Shown: positions 34,914 through 45,100, numbered from the stretch's first letter. The stretch: 64,000 nt of DNA from Chryseobacterium vaccae (GCF_009602705.1 NZ_VSWH01000001.1:4947001-5011000); one strand, 5' to 3'. Made by a program: numbers and translations. The notes: generated by a model not told the origin, from the letters alone.

Positions 34914-36842
34914 ATGATAAAATTTTATCTTTTAATCATAAGTATACTGGTTTCTCCTCTGTTTTATGGCCAGAAACAGGATTCTAACATTGAAATGAAA
35001 GGGCTGATCGCAAAGGAAATGAATGCTTTTTCCAAGAAAATGACCACTTTCAACGTCAATCCCAATACCCTGAACTATGATCTTCAGTACCAGAGGCTGG
35101 ATGTATCTTTAGATCCGGAAGACCATATGATTACCGGATCAGCTACATCGCATTTTAAACCTAATCAATCCATCAGCAGTATTTATTTTGACCTGACAAC
35201 TGTTCTTACGGTTTCCCAGGTACAATATCACGGGGTCAGTATTCCTTTTCAGCAGCTGGCTACCAAAGAAGTAAAAATAGATTTTCCGGCTTCCGTGCCT
35301 GCCAATACACTGGATTCTCTCACAATTCATTATTCCGGACCGCCATCTACTGAATATAATGCTTTCTCAATTGGTTTGCAGAGCGATGTACCGGTTCTTT
35401 CAACATTGAGTGAGCCTTATGGCGCACAGGATTGGTTCCCGACAAAACAAAGCCTCAATGATAAAATCGACCGGTTTGATTTTAAAATTACAACTCCCTC
35501 CCAATACAGTGTTGCCGCCAATGGAAAACTCATGTCTGAAAACGCTCTTCCGGGAGGGCAGAAACTGACTTTCTGGAGAACCATGTATCCGACAGCTGCT
35601 TATCTGATTGCGCTTTCTGTTACCAATTTTGTTAAAATAAACAGTACTATCGGCAATCCGCCATTTCCGTTTGTTAATTATGTGTATCCGTCTACCAATG
35701 GAAATACAACAAGCATGGATAATATAGAATGGACCAAACAAATCATGAATACTTTTGAAACCTATTTTGGTCCTTATCCTTTCCGCAATGAAAAATACGG
35801 GCACATGGAATTTAAGTACGGTGGTGGAATGGAGCATCAGACCATGACCTCCATGGGAGGCTGGACTAAACATCTTATTGCCCATGAGCTCGCTCACCAA
35901 TGGTTTGGTGATAAAGTTACCTGCGGAGCCTGGAATGATATTTGGTTGAATGAAGGGTTTGCCACATTCGGGACACACGTTTCCAATGAAAAATTGATCA
36001 TGACCCATGCTGAGTTTATGAATTACCTGATAAGCCAGATCAATATTATTACAACTTTTCCTGATGGAAGCGTATATGTACCGGATGGTGGTCTGCCAAG
36101 TGTAGGGCGGGTTTTCGATAACAGATTGTCATACATTAAAGGAGCCTATCTTTTAAGAATGATCAAATGGATATTAGGTGATACGGCTTTTTATCAGGCC
36201 ATCAGAGAATACCATGCAAGGCCAGCTCTTGCTTACAATTATGTGAGAACTTCGGATTTTAAAGCTTCACTTCTTCAGTCTACAGGAAAAGATTTTACAG
36301 AGTTTTTTAATGACTGGCTGTATGGAGAAGGCTATCCGTCCTATACAACAAAATGGAGGCAAACCGGGAATCAGCTCCTGTTTAAAGTTTCCCAGACTCA
36401 AAGTTCACCAACAGTTAGCTTTTTTGAAATGCCTTTGCCTATAAAAGTTACGGGAACAGCCGGCGAAACTGCTTATTTTATCTTGAACAATACCTTTAAT
36501 AACCAAGGATTTGTAGAAACAGTACCTTTTCCTGTAGCAAGCATTCAGTTCAATTATGAATACCAGATTCTGGAGAAAAATTCTACAGTGGTTCTGGATA
36601 ATACATTGAGTGTCTCTTCTGTGGAAAAGGAAGATTTTGCACTGTATCCGAATCCTGCTAAAAACGAGCTTTATATTAAAGGAATACACAGAACTACTGA
36701 GTTTTCTATTCATACTGCAGACGGAAGGCTTGTTAAAAAAGGAACTTACCAGCCGGAAAAAGTGGTATCTGTTTCAGACCTGGTGCCTGGAACCTATATT
36801 TTCACAATACAAGAGAAAAATATAAAGTTTTTAAAACATTAA
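34914..36842 (+). CDS. M1-family metallo-aminopeptidase, T9SS substrate (copy 1)
   Basis: This 642-residue secreted zinc aminopeptidase starts at ATG 34914, because the earlier ATG at 34866 lies in the dacB terminator and 34914 opens a proper signal peptide (MIKFYLLIISILVSPLFYGQ). An N-terminal beta domain precedes the catalytic domain with GGGMEHQTMTSMG in place of GAMEN. The zinc site HELAHQWFGDKVT has its third ligand Glu in NEGFATFG. The last 75 residues (FALYPNPAKNELYIKG to KFLKH) are a type A T9SS sorting domain. The next gene is a close paralogue. Confidence 0.92.
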   Translation: MIKFYLLIISILVSPLFYGQKQDSNIEMKGLIAKEMNAFSKKMTTFNVNPNTLNYDLQYQRLDVSLDPEDHMITGSATSHFKPNQSISSIYFDLTTVLTVSQVQYHGVSIPFQQLATKEVKIDFPASVPANTLDSLTIHYSGPPSTEYNAFSIGLQSDVPVLSTLSEPYGAQDWFPTKQSLNDKIDRFDFKITTPSQYSVAANGKLMSENALPGGQKLTFWRTMYPTAAYLIALSVTNFVKINSTIGNPPFPFVNYVYPSTNGNTTSMDNIEWTKQIMNTFETYFGPYPFRNEKYGHMEFKYGGGMEHQTMTSMGGWTKHLIAHELAHQWFGDKVTCGAWNDIWLNEGFATFGTHVSNEKLIMTHAEFMNYLISQINIITTFPDGSVYVPDGGLPSVGRVFDNRLSYIKGAYLLRMIKWILGDTAFYQAIREYHARPALAYNYVRTSDFKASLLQSTGKDFTEFFNDWLYGEGYPSYTTKWRQTGNQLLFKVSQTQSSPTVSFFEMPLPIKVTGTAGETAYFILNNTFNNQGFVETVPFPVASIQFNYEYQILEKNSTVVLDNTLSVSSVEKEDFALYPNPAKNELYIKGIHRTTEFSIHTADGRLVKKGTYQPEKVVSVSDLVPGTYIFTIQEKNIKFLKH

Positions 36843-37172
36843 GAATATTAGAAAAGGTTAATTTTAAACCTAACTACAAAAGAAACAAAAGCTATTTGTA
36901 CAGATGTTATGGTACCATAAAAGTTCTCAAAAGAATAAAAATCAAAGATTTTTGAAGATTATGTGTTCTCTTTTTTCATAGTAATGATCAACTTTAAATA
37001 AGGTATTTTGATCTTTTGTGTCTTTTGTGGTTTAATAAAAAAGTTTGAACCACTTTAGTATTAAGGTTCTTGGAGATTGTTAATTTTTCAATAAAAAAAT
37101 CATCTTATTAGAAATATCTTTTATTTTTAGGGTAAAAAGTGTTTATTTTGTGTTCAGAATTAATTTCTGAAT
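36843..37172. other. Gap between the two M1 peptidase genes
   Basis: These 330 AT-rich nt hold no gene. They contain phrases such as gatcttttgtgtcttttgtg (about 37012-37031) that recur in shorter form at about 16921. No terminator hairpin is clear, so copy 2 may be expressed from its own promoter here or by read-through. Confidence 0.4.
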
Positions 37173-39098
37173 ATGAAAACACTTTATTTTTTTGTTGCAT
37201 GTGCATTGCTGTCACAGCCGTTTTACAGTCAGGACCGAAAGGAAAATATCGAAAGAAAAGGACTGGCTGCAAAGGAAATGCAGTCTTATGCCAACAAAAT
37301 GGCCGCCGGTAATATCAACCCGAATACTTTAAATTACGATCTGCAGTATCAGAGGATGGATCTTACCCTCACTCCGGGATCGTCTAATATTTCAGGTTCG
37401 GTGACTTCTCATTTTAAACCGAATCAGAATATAGGAAGTATTTATTTCGACTTCACGAATGTACTTACGGTTTCCCAGGTGAAATATCATGGAACGAATA
37501 TCCCTTTTCAGCAGTTGGCCACCAAAGAAATAAAGATCGATTTTCCGGCTTCAATTCCCGGGAATACGCTGGACTCGCTTACGATTCACTATTCCGGAGC
37601 TCCTACAGCAACGGATATTTTCTTTAATAACACGCAGGGCGGAACTCCTGTTCTTTCCACATTAAGTCAGCCTTACGGGGCGCAGGACTGGTTTCCGACA
37701 AAACAAAGTCTTAACGATAAGATCGACCGGTTTGATTTTAAAATTACAACCCCTTCACAATATAATGTAGCTGCCAACGGTAAACTGATGTCTGAAACCT
37801 CAGTTGCAGGAGGACAAAAACTGACATTCTGGAGAACGATGTATCCCACAGCTGCTTATCTGATTGCGCTTTCCGTTACCAATTTTGTTAAAATAAACAG
37901 TACGATTGGCAATCCGCCATTTCCGTTCGTTAATTATGTGTATCCTTCTACGAATGGAAATACAACAAGCATGGCCAATATAGAATGGACTAAGCAGATG
38001 ATGGATACTTTTGAAACCTATTTCGGCCCTTATCCTTTCCGTAACGAGAAATACGGTCATATGCAGTTTACCTGGGGCGGAGGAATGGAACATCAGACGA
38101 TGTCATCTATGGGAGGCTGGAGCAAAGATCTTATTGCTCACGAACTTGCCCACCAGTGGTTCGGTGACAAAATTACCTGCGGAACCTGGAATGACATTTG
38201 GTTGAATGAAGGTTTTGCTACTTTTGGTGAGCATCTGGCGTATGAAAAGCTCCTGATGACCAATAGCGAATTTTTAAATTACCTGCAGGGAGAGAAAACT
38301 TATATTACCGGTGGTGCCGGTGGAAGTACATATGTTCCTGATACAGGATTGTCTAACGTAAACAGAATTTTCGATGGTAGATTGTCTTATTCCAAAGGAG
38401 GATATATTGTAAGAATGATCAAATGGATTCTTGGAGATGCTGCTTTTTACCAGGCTGTGAAAGACTACCTTTCAAGACCGAATTTAGCGTATGGCTATGC
38501 AACAACCTCAGATTTTAAAGCTTCATTATTGCAGTCCACCGGAAAAGATTTTACAGAATTTTTCAATGACTGGTTGTACGGCGAAGGATATCCTATTTAT
38601 ACTACCCGATGGAAACAGACCGGAAATCAGATCAGGTTTAAAGTTTCCCAGACACAAAGTTCACCAACGGTTAGCTTTTTTGAAATGCCTTTACCTGTAA
38701 AAGTCATCGGAACAGCCGGACAGACCGCCTATTTTACCTTGAATAATACGGCAAATAACCAGTATTTTGTAGAAACGGTTGCTTTCCCGGTGGCCAGTGT
38801 GCAATTTAATTATGAATACCAGATTCTTGAAAGAAACTCAACGGTGATCCAGGATAATACACTGAGTGTGTCTTCTGTGGAAAAAGAAAATTTCGCCCTG
38901 TACCCGAATCCTGCCAAAAACGAAATGTATTTAAAAGGAGTTGACAGAGCAACGGAATATTCTGTCCATACAGCAGACGGAAGACTGGTAAGAAAAAGTA
39001 TCTATCAGCCGGGACAGGCGATCGGTATATCAGACCTGATTCCGGGATCTTATATTTTTACGGTAAAAGAACAGCATATTAAATTCATTAAACGTTAA
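37173..39098 (+). CDS. M1-family metallo-aminopeptidase, T9SS substrate (copy 2)
   Basis: This is a 641-residue paralogue of the preceding gene with the same layout: signal peptide (MKTLYFFVACALLSQPFYSQ), GGGMEHQTMSSMGGW, zinc motif HELAHQWFGDKIT with NEGFATFG, and a T9SS type A tail (FALYPNPAKNEMYLKG). The two proteins are almost identical over the central region (about 165-330) and more divergent in the segment after the zinc site, around residues 345-390. That segment could shape substrate preference. A tandem duplication with partial gene conversion is the simplest reading. Confidence 0.93.
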   Translation: MKTLYFFVACALLSQPFYSQDRKENIERKGLAAKEMQSYANKMAAGNINPNTLNYDLQYQRMDLTLTPGSSNISGSVTSHFKPNQNIGSIYFDFTNVLTVSQVKYHGTNIPFQQLATKEIKIDFPASIPGNTLDSLTIHYSGAPTATDIFFNNTQGGTPVLSTLSQPYGAQDWFPTKQSLNDKIDRFDFKITTPSQYNVAANGKLMSETSVAGGQKLTFWRTMYPTAAYLIALSVTNFVKINSTIGNPPFPFVNYVYPSTNGNTTSMANIEWTKQMMDTFETYFGPYPFRNEKYGHMQFTWGGGMEHQTMSSMGGWSKDLIAHELAHQWFGDKITCGTWNDIWLNEGFATFGEHLAYEKLLMTNSEFLNYLQGEKTYITGGAGGSTYVPDTGLSNVNRIFDGRLSYSKGGYIVRMIKWILGDAAFYQAVKDYLSRPNLAYGYATTSDFKASLLQSTGKDFTEFFNDWLYGEGYPIYTTRWKQTGNQIRFKVSQTQSSPTVSFFEMPLPVKVIGTAGQTAYFTLNNTANNQYFVETVAFPVASVQFNYEYQILERNSTVIQDNTLSVSSVEKENFALYPNPAKNEMYLKGVDRATEYSVHTADGRLVRKSIYQPGQAIGISDLIPGSYIFTVKEQHIKFIKR

Positions 39099-39192
39099 AA
39101 ATATTTTAAAACAGGTTTTTAAAATACAACGATATTACGATTTCATTATTTTTGTTATTGTTAATTAAAACTTTTAACCAGAAATTGAAATT

Positions 39193-39765
39193 ATGAGAAT
39201 TTTATTACTGTTTTGTTTATTCGGAAGTGCATTTCTGTCTGCCCAGCAGGAGAACTGTAGCCTTAAAAAGTCTGAATTCATAGAAGCGACCGCGGTGGAT
39301 AAAAATGATATTCTGTGTATCGCTAAAAATTCAGGAAAACCCAATACTGTATTTTATACCCTGGCGAGTTGGTGTGTGCCTTGTATAGAACATCTTCCTG
39401 ATGCTCTTCAGCTCGAAAAAGATTACAATACCAGTGTGTACATTGTTTTGGTAGAAGGGGAAGATGACAGGAAAATAAACAGAGCCATGAGTATTGTGAA
39501 GAGCAGGTCCGCAGATGCAAAAATACTGGTGTTGAAAAATAAAAATTTCCCGGGAGGAGTTAAAAAGCGCAACAGGGCTTTTGCAGAGCAGATGACCCCG
39601 CCACAGTTTGAAATGATCCCAGATTTTTCCAAGTTTATGGTGGTGAATAATCAGGGAGAAGTAAAAATGGTAACCAACTGGAAAGATTATAAAAAATTAG
39701 ATAAGAAAACCACAGAAAATGTACAGCAGATGCTGGCACATACCGTAATTCCGATCATTAAATAA
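39193..39765 (+). CDS. Exported thioredoxin-like protein
   Basis: This is a 190-residue periplasmic protein with signal peptide MRILLLFCLFGSAFLSAQ and a thioredoxin fold carrying a CxxC site, C61-VP-C64 in LASWCVPCIEHLPDAL. The cis-proline loop is less clear; MTPPQFEMIPDFSKFMVVN may supply it. It resembles TlpA/ResA-type thiol-disulfide proteins of Bacteroidota. It follows the M1 peptidase by 94 bp and could help fold exported proteins, but this is inference. A terminator follows. Confidence 0.8.
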   Translation: MRILLLFCLFGSAFLSAQQENCSLKKSEFIEATAVDKNDILCIAKNSGKPNTVFYTLASWCVPCIEHLPDALQLEKDYNTSVYIVLVEGEDDRKINRAMSIVKSRSADAKILVLKNKNFPGGVKKRNRAFAEQMTPPQFEMIPDFSKFMVVNNQGEVKMVTNWKDYKKLDKKTTENVQQMLAHTVIPIIK

Positions 39766-39790
39766 TCTGGTTTTCAGAATCCATAAATAA

Positions 39791-39827
39791 CACCGCCGTT
39801 TCATAAGATTGAAACGGCTTTTTTTAT
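39791..39827 (+). terminator. Terminator after the thioredoxin-like gene
   Basis: GCCGTTTC and GAAACGGC form a perfect stem around an 8-nt loop and are followed by T7. Confidence 0.88.
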
Positions 39828-39858
39828 TAAATTAGCACATCTAAAAATTTACTAAAAA

Positions 39859-41055
39859 ATGATCTCTGAAAAATATCTTCAACATTTACAGAACGAACTT
39901 CAAAACATTGAAAATGATGGTCTTTTTAAAAGAGAAAGAATCATTACTTCTCAACAAAGTGCTGAAATTGAAGCCAACGGGAAAAAACTTCTGAATTTCT
40001 GTGCCAATAATTATCTGGGATTATCCAACAATCCTGAGGTAATGAAAGCTTCACAGGATATGATTGAATCTCATGGATACGGAATGTCATCCGTACGTTT
40101 TATCTGCGGAACACAGGATATTCATAAGCAGTTGGAAAAAAAGATTGCGGATTTCCTGGGTCTTGAAGATACTATTCTTTATGCAGCTGCTTTTGATGCT
40201 AATGGAGGTGTTTTTGAACCTTTATTTACTGAAGAAGATGCGATTATTTCAGATGAACTGAACCATGCGTCTATTATTGACGGGGTACGTCTTTGTAAAG
40301 CGGCAAGATACCGTTATAAAAACAACAATATGGAAGATCTGGAAGCACAGTTAATTGCTGCTTCTGAAAAGAATCACCGTTTCAAAATTATCGTTACTGA
40401 CGGAGTTTTCTCTATGGACGGAATTGTTGCAGACCTAAAAGGAGTTTGTGATTTAGCTGATAAATATGATGCTTTGGTGATGGTGGATGACTCTCACGCA
40501 ACAGGTTTCATCGGAAAAACAGGCCGTGGAACCCACGAAGCTAATGAAGTAATGGGAAGAGTGGATATTATCACCTCTACTTTAGGAAAAGCTCTTGGTG
40601 GAGCTTTGGGTGGATTTACTTCCGGTAAAAAAGAAATTATTGACATGCTGAGACAGCGTTCAAGACCGTATTTATTCTCCAATTCACTGGCGCCGGGTAT
40701 CGTAGGAGCGGCTCTGAAAGTTCTGGATATGATTTCCGATGATACTTCACTTCGTGATAAGGTAATGGAAAATGCAGAATACTTCAGAACCCAGATGAAA
40801 GCGAAAGGATTTGATATTCCTGATGGCGATGCAGCTATTGTTCCTGTCATGCTTTATGACGCTCCGCTTTCCCAGAAAATGGCTGAAAAATTGATGGATG
40901 AAGGAATTTACGTGATCGGGTTCTTTTATCCTGTGGTACCGAAAGGAAAAGCAAGAATCAGAGTACAGCTTTCTGCTGCGCATACAAAAGAACATCTTGA
41001 CAAAGCCATTGCTGCTTTCGAAAAAGTAGGAAAAGAATTAGGGGTGATTTCTTAA
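39859..41055 (+). CDS. kbl: Glycine C-acetyltransferase (2-amino-3-ketobutyrate CoA ligase)
   Basis: This 398-residue PLP enzyme cleaves 2-amino-3-oxobutyrate with CoA to glycine and acetyl-CoA in threonine catabolism. Family features: [16 protein letters not shown], the H-rich pocket [37 protein letters not shown] and the PLP lysine K244 in [13 protein letters not shown]. That is the same position as in the E. coli enzyme. Length matches (398). The threonine dehydrogenase partner is not in this window. It is flanked by two terminators and is therefore a single-gene unit. Confidence 0.95.
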   Translation: MISEKYLQHLQNELQNIENDGLFKRERIITSQQSAEIEANGKKLLNFCANNYLGLSNNPEVMKASQDMIESHGYGMSSVRFICGTQDIHKQLEKKIADFLGLEDTILYAAAFDANGGVFEPLFTEEDAIISDELNHASIIDGVRLCKAARYRYKNNNMEDLEAQLIAASEKNHRFKIIVTDGVFSMDGIVADLKGVCDLADKYDALVMVDDSHATGFIGKTGRGTHEANEVMGRVDIITSTLGKALGGALGGFTSGKKEIIDMLRQRSRPYLFSNSLAPGIVGAALKVLDMISDDTSLRDKVMENAEYFRTQMKAKGFDIPDGDAAIVPVMLYDAPLSQKMAEKLMDEGIYVIGFFYPVVPKGKARIRVQLSAAHTKEHLDKAIAAFEKVGKELGVIS

Positions 41056-41082
41056 GATAAAAAAATCTACGTTTGTAGAATA

Positions 41083-41122
41083 AAAACAGGATTTCTTATA
41101 TTTAGAGAAATCCTGTTTTTTT
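41083..41122 (+). terminator. Terminator of kbl
   Basis: AAAACAGGATTTCT pairs with AGAAATCCTGTTTT (arms separated by a short loop) and is followed by a T-run. Confidence 0.9.
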
Positions 41123-41300
41123 ATTCAGGGGATTGGACGTATTAACAATAAAGAAAAATTGAAATACATTAAAAATATACCACTTTTACAATAATTGATA
41201 CTATTTCTTTTAGTAATTAAATAATTGTAGTTAAAAAAATGTTATTGCTGAATAGATGATAATATAATATATTTGGAGCACTAATTATAATAACCATTTT

Positions 41301-41951
41301 GTGAAAAAAAATTTACTTCTTTTTGTATTTTTTGGCTTTTTCAAAACAATTTATGCTCAATCTGATGATTACAAATCAATACTTACTGTAAGTGCTTTTG
41401 CTCCTTTTCGTGACCAACGCTATAATATAGGTTATATGCGGAAAATAAATGAAAGATGGTGGGTTGGAAGCGAAGTGGCATATGGAACCGATAAAATAAT
41501 TCCTGTAAATATGGGCAATTTTGAAGGGGAAAACAGGGTTTTTGAGATAAAACCGGAAATTTTTTACAGCTTGGCACCCCAATCAAGATTAAAACATTTT
41601 GTATCAGCAGAAGCTTTCTATTTAAATCAAACAGGAAAAAATATTTCAGGAAAATATTACGACGAAAATGATATTTATTATTCTTTTAGTTCAGCAGATT
41701 ATAAAAGAACCAAATATGGATTAAATATTAACTATAGCATTTTGATTCATAAAGAGTCTTCATGGTTTGGTTTTATGCCTAAAATTGGCTTTGGTATCAG
41801 ACAAAAAAAAATTTCTTATACTAATATGACAGGAAAGGAAGAAGATTATGCTCCTATAGATGGTCTTCCTTTTGATTATCATTCAAATCGGCAAGGTTCC
41901 AATTTGCGTTTCAATTTTAATGTTGATATGAAATTCATTTTCAAATTCTAA
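41301..41951 (+). CDS. Exported protein of unknown function, possible outer-membrane beta-barrel
   Basis: This is a 216-residue protein with a signal peptide (KKNLLLFVFFGFFKTIYAQ). The mature part alternates short amphipathic strands with aromatic ends (YNIGYMRKINERWWVGSEVAYG, FVSAEAFYLNQ, KYGLNINYSIL, FGFMPKIGFGIRQ) and ends in FNFNVDMKFIFKF. The terminal phenylalanine and strand pattern suggest an 8-10-stranded outer-membrane barrel. I do not recognise a named family. Translation appears to start at GTG (41301), as no in-frame ATG is near. The gene and its flanks are more AT-rich than neighbours, so it may be a late arrival. Confidence 0.7.
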   Translation: MKKNLLLFVFFGFFKTIYAQSDDYKSILTVSAFAPFRDQRYNIGYMRKINERWWVGSEVAYGTDKIIPVNMGNFEGENRVFEIKPEIFYSLAPQSRLKHFVSAEAFYLNQTGKNISGKYYDENDIYYSFSSADYKRTKYGLNINYSILIHKESSWFGFMPKIGFGIRQKKISYTNMTGKEEDYAPIDGLPFDYHSNRQGSNLRFNFNVDMKFIFKF

Positions 41952-42020
41952 AAAATATTTAATCTTTATTATTTTAAGCTAAAGATTTTAGATTAAATTC
42001 TCTTTTTTTCCGAAATAAGC

Positions 42021-42028
42021 TATCTTTG
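42021..42028 (+). promoter_or_regulatory. -7 promoter element of hemJ
   Basis: TATCTTTG is an exact TAnnTTTG match 17 nt before the ATG at 42045. It predicts a leader of only about 10 nt. Confidence 0.5.
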
Positions 42029-42044
42029 CAAACAAATTTTTAGG

Positions 42045-42596
42045 ATGCTGTATACCATCATCAAAGCTTTACATATTATCTTCATGGTAAGCTACTTTGC
42101 GGGAATTTTTTATCTCGTAAGGATTTTCGTTTACTATAAAGATACCGATGAGTTTCCGGAAGAAAAAAAGAAAATTCTGAGAGAGCAGTACACTTTTATG
42201 GCCAGAAGGCTGTGGAATATCATCACCGTTCCTGCCGGGGTAATCATGGCGGTATGCGGATTGGTCATGATCTTTTTAAATACCGGGCTGATGAAAATGC
42301 CGTGGTTTCATTTAAAACTTACCTTCCTTATCGGGCTTGCCATTTATCATTACTGGTGCTGGAAAAAAGTACTGAAACTTAAGGAACTGAACGGAAATAC
42401 CATGGAAACAGCCAATATCAAACTGAGACAGGCCAATGAGATTGCAACCTTCATTCTCTTTCTTGTCGTATTTACCGTGATCCTGAAATCTTCAGTAATT
42501 GAATACTGGTGGCAATTAATTGCAGGATTTTTCGTTCTTGTATTTTTGATCATGATGACTGTTAAACTCGTTAATAAAAATAAAAGAAAACCTTAA
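42045..42596 (+). CDS. hemJ: Protoporphyrinogen IX oxidase HemJ-like (CopD family)
   Basis: This 183-residue inner-membrane protein is predicted to oxidise protoporphyrinogen IX to protoporphyrin IX in heme synthesis. HemJ hallmarks: H10 in KALHIIFMVSYFAGIFYLVRI, the MARRLWNIITVPAGV segment, and PWFHLKLTFLIGLAIYHYWC, plus a late NEIATFILFLVVFTVILK helix. There are five hydrophobic helices. The length is slightly greater than cyanobacterial HemJ because of the C-terminal helix. Monocistronic. Heme made here and heme imported by the 51-62 kb locus feed the same pool. Confidence 0.85.
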   Translation: MLYTIIKALHIIFMVSYFAGIFYLVRIFVYYKDTDEFPEEKKKILREQYTFMARRLWNIITVPAGVIMAVCGLVMIFLNTGLMKMPWFHLKLTFLIGLAIYHYWCWKKVLKLKELNGNTMETANIKLRQANEIATFILFLVVFTVILKSSVIEYWWQLIAGFFVLVFLIMMTVKLVNKNKRKP

Positions 42597-42692
42597 AGAT
42601 GTATTGGTTTTGAAAGACTGTTGCAAATTGATTAAAACTCAACCTATAATGGTTTCTTCTTACCAATCATTCATAACTCATAACTATAAAAC

Positions 42693-43421
42693 ATGTTTGC
42701 AATTTTAAAGAAAGAACTTTGGAGTTATTTCGGAAACTGGAGCGCGTGGGTAATCATTGCCGCCTTCAGTCTGATAACAACTCTTTTTCTGTTTTTTTTC
42801 GAGAATGATTCTAATATTTTTGAAATTGGAATGGCCTCTCTTCAAAGCTATTTTGTACTCGTTCCGTGGCTGTTGATGTTCATTATTCCGGCCCTTTCCA
42901 TGAAAACCTTTGCCGAAGAACAGCAGACGGGAACCCTTAACTGGCTTTTTTCCCAACCGTTGAAAGTTTCGGAACTGGTAACAGGAAAGTTTCTTTCCGT
43001 ATGGATTGTAGGTATTTTATGCCTTATTCCATCACTCATTTATCTTTATACGGTTTACGTTTTAGGCGTTCCTGCAGGAAATATTGATCTGGGAATGACC
43101 TTTGGAAGTTACATTGGACTGGTTATTTTAATTGCTGCTTTTTCAGGAGTAGGGATCTTAGCTTCTTCATTATCACAGAATCAGATCATGGCTTATCTGC
43201 TGGGCGTTTTCATGTGCTTCATCATGTATTTCGGAATAGAGCAGCTGGCGAGTTATAAACTTTTAGGGGGAGCGGATTTTATTCTTCAGAACCTGGGCTT
43301 CTATCAGCATTTCTTAGGCTTTACCAGAGGGCTTATCGATCTTAAAGATGTGGCTTATTTTATCCTGGTCATTGGTGCCGCTTTAGTATTGTCTAATCAT
43401 TTTATCAATAAAAAGAAGTAG
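42693..43421 (+). CDS. gldF: Gliding-motility ABC transporter permease GldF
   Basis: This is a 242-residue inner-membrane permease with six hydrophobic helices of the ABC-2 type. It shows MFAILKKELWSYFGNWSAWV at the N-terminus, PALSMKTFAEEQQTGTLNWLFSQPL and a SSLSQNQIMAYLLGVFMCF segment. In Flavobacterium johnsoniae GldF works with GldG and the ATPase GldA, whose gene is not in this window. Chryseobacterium generally does not glide yet keeps these genes, and they are not part of the T9SS core. gldG begins 4 bp after its stop. Confidence 0.93.
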   Translation: MFAILKKELWSYFGNWSAWVIIAAFSLITTLFLFFFENDSNIFEIGMASLQSYFVLVPWLLMFIIPALSMKTFAEEQQTGTLNWLFSQPLKVSELVTGKFLSVWIVGILCLIPSLIYLYTVYVLGVPAGNIDLGMTFGSYIGLVILIAAFSGVGILASSLSQNQIMAYLLGVFMCFIMYFGIEQLASYKLLGGADFILQNLGFYQHFLGFTRGLIDLKDVAYFILVIGAALVLSNHFINKKK

Positions 43422-43425
43422 AATT

Positions 43426-45093
43426 ATGAAGAAGATACACGCTAAATCTCCGATAGGAATTTTCCTGTTTGCTATTGTACCTTTGGTTATTCTGCTGACT
43501 TATTCAGGAATAAGACTGGATCTTACCAAAGAAAAAAGATACACGCTTTCAGACAACACCATAAAAGTGCTGGAGTCGGTTAAAAAGCCGGTAACGGTTG
43601 ATGTTTATCTTGAAGGCGACTTTCCGGCAAGCTTTAAACAGCTTCAGAGTGAAACCCGTTTCATGCTGGAAGAATTCAGAAAGATTAATCCAAAGATTGA
43701 TTTTAAATTTATTGATCCTATTAAAACCAAAATGTCACAGGATACCCTGATGGCAATGGGAATGCAGCCTTCCGTACTTCCGGATGTGAAAGACGGCAAG
43801 ATTTCCCAGATTACCCTTTTCCCATATGCGGTAATCAAATATGACAAGAGAGGAGTTTCTATTCCTTTGGTGGTGCAGCAGGCCGGAATAGATGCTAATG
43901 AACAGCTTACAAGATCTATTGAAGGGCTGGAATACAGTCTGATTTCCAATATTAAAAATATTGCAGCTGATAAAAGAAAGAAAGTTGGAGTTTTGGTTAA
44001 TCAGGATGAACTGAGGCCTGAAGAATTCCACGGATTTATGCAGCTGGCACTGGAAAATTACGATGCAGGACCTGTTATTCCAAAAAACCAGACCGAGCTT
44101 ACACAGGCTGATATTCCATTGCTGAAGCAGATGAGCGCTTTGGTCATTGCGAAGCCAAGAAAAGCATTTACCGATAATGAAAAAGTAATTCTTGACCAGT
44201 ATATCATGAATGGCGGAAAAACGCTGTGGATGATTGATGCCGTGAATGCTGAAATGGATACCCTTACAAGATCTAAAAAAGTAATGCCTTTCCCTGTGGA
44301 TATCAATATGACAGATTTCTTCTTCAACTACGGACTGAGAATCAATCCGGCGTTGGTAAAAGATGTGAAGAAATTTGCATTGTTGAGGTTAGTGACCGGT
44401 GAAGTAGGAGGGAACCCGCAGTATACAAGCCTTCCGTGGCCGTATTTCCCGCTGGGAATTGCTGAAAATGATAATCCGGTGACTAAAAATATCAACCCGG
44501 TGAAATTTGAATTCCCGACTTCTATCGATACACTGGGAAGAAAAAATATCAAGACGAAAGTCCTTTTTGAATCCAGCGAAAGAACCCTTCTGAAACAGGT
44601 TCCGAATTATGTGGATCTTAAAGAGATTGCCAGTGTAGACAGTCTTGGGCAGATGGAAAAACCAAGTACCCCAAAAATCTTCGCAGTGGCACTGGAAGGA
44701 AAGTTTGAATCTGCTTATGCTTCAAGAATTGAAAGAAAATCTTATCCGGGCTTTAAAAACCAGAGCCCTGAAAATAAAATGATCGTAATTGCTGATGGTG
44801 ATGTGGGAAGAAATAAAGTCCTTAAAGGGGAACCGCTTCCTCTGGGTGTTGATCTTCTCACGAATCAGGAGTTCGGAAATGAACAGTTCCTGAGAAATGC
44901 CCTGGATTACCTTCTGGACGACAGCAACCTGATGGAGCTGAGAAACCGAAATATTGAAGAAAGACTTCTGGACAGAAACAGGATCACCGAAGAAAAAACA
45001 AACTGGCAGTGGCTGAATTTACTGCTTCCGTTAGCCGTAATAGGTCTTCTGGGAGGATTGTTCTTCTGGATGAGGAAGAGAAAATTCGGATAG
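43426..45093 (+). CDS. gldG: Gliding-motility ABC transporter substrate-binding protein GldG
   Basis: This is a 555-residue protein with an N-terminal anchor (PIGIFLFAIVPLVILLTYSG), a large extracytoplasmic ABC-type domain (DLTKEKRYTLSDNTIKVLES, then VDVYLEGDFPASFKQLQ) and a C-terminal helix (WLNLLLPLAVIGLLGGLFFWMRKRKF). Starting with LTKEKRYTLS and ending with a single membrane helix are hallmarks of GldG. Immediately downstream of gldF and co-transcribed. It is probably the partner of GldF/GldA in the envelope; the transported substrate is not established in any species. Confidence 0.93.
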   Translation: MKKIHAKSPIGIFLFAIVPLVILLTYSGIRLDLTKEKRYTLSDNTIKVLESVKKPVTVDVYLEGDFPASFKQLQSETRFMLEEFRKINPKIDFKFIDPIKTKMSQDTLMAMGMQPSVLPDVKDGKISQITLFPYAVIKYDKRGVSIPLVVQQAGIDANEQLTRSIEGLEYSLISNIKNIAADKRKKVGVLVNQDELRPEEFHGFMQLALENYDAGPVIPKNQTELTQADIPLLKQMSALVIAKPRKAFTDNEKVILDQYIMNGGKTLWMIDAVNAEMDTLTRSKKVMPFPVDINMTDFFFNYGLRINPALVKDVKKFALLRLVTGEVGGNPQYTSLPWPYFPLGIAENDNPVTKNINPVKFEFPTSIDTLGRKNIKTKVLFESSERTLLKQVPNYVDLKEIASVDSLGQMEKPSTPKIFAVALEGKFESAYASRIERKSYPGFKNQSPENKMIVIADGDVGRNKVLKGEPLPLGVDLLTNQEFGNEQFLRNALDYLLDDSNLMELRNRNIEERLLDRNRITEEKTNWQWLNLLLPLAVIGLLGGLFFWMRKRKFG

Positions 45094-45100
45094 AAAATAT

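Noticed and set aside
35400..36008. 202-codon frame antisense to the first M1 peptidase
   Set aside because: It mirrors the conserved zinc-site region; a similar antisense frame exists in the paralogue, which is explained by shared sequence.
34866..39098. Tandem M1 genes as an assembly duplication
   Set aside because: The copies differ at many positions, including whole segments and the intergenic sequence, so they are true paralogues.
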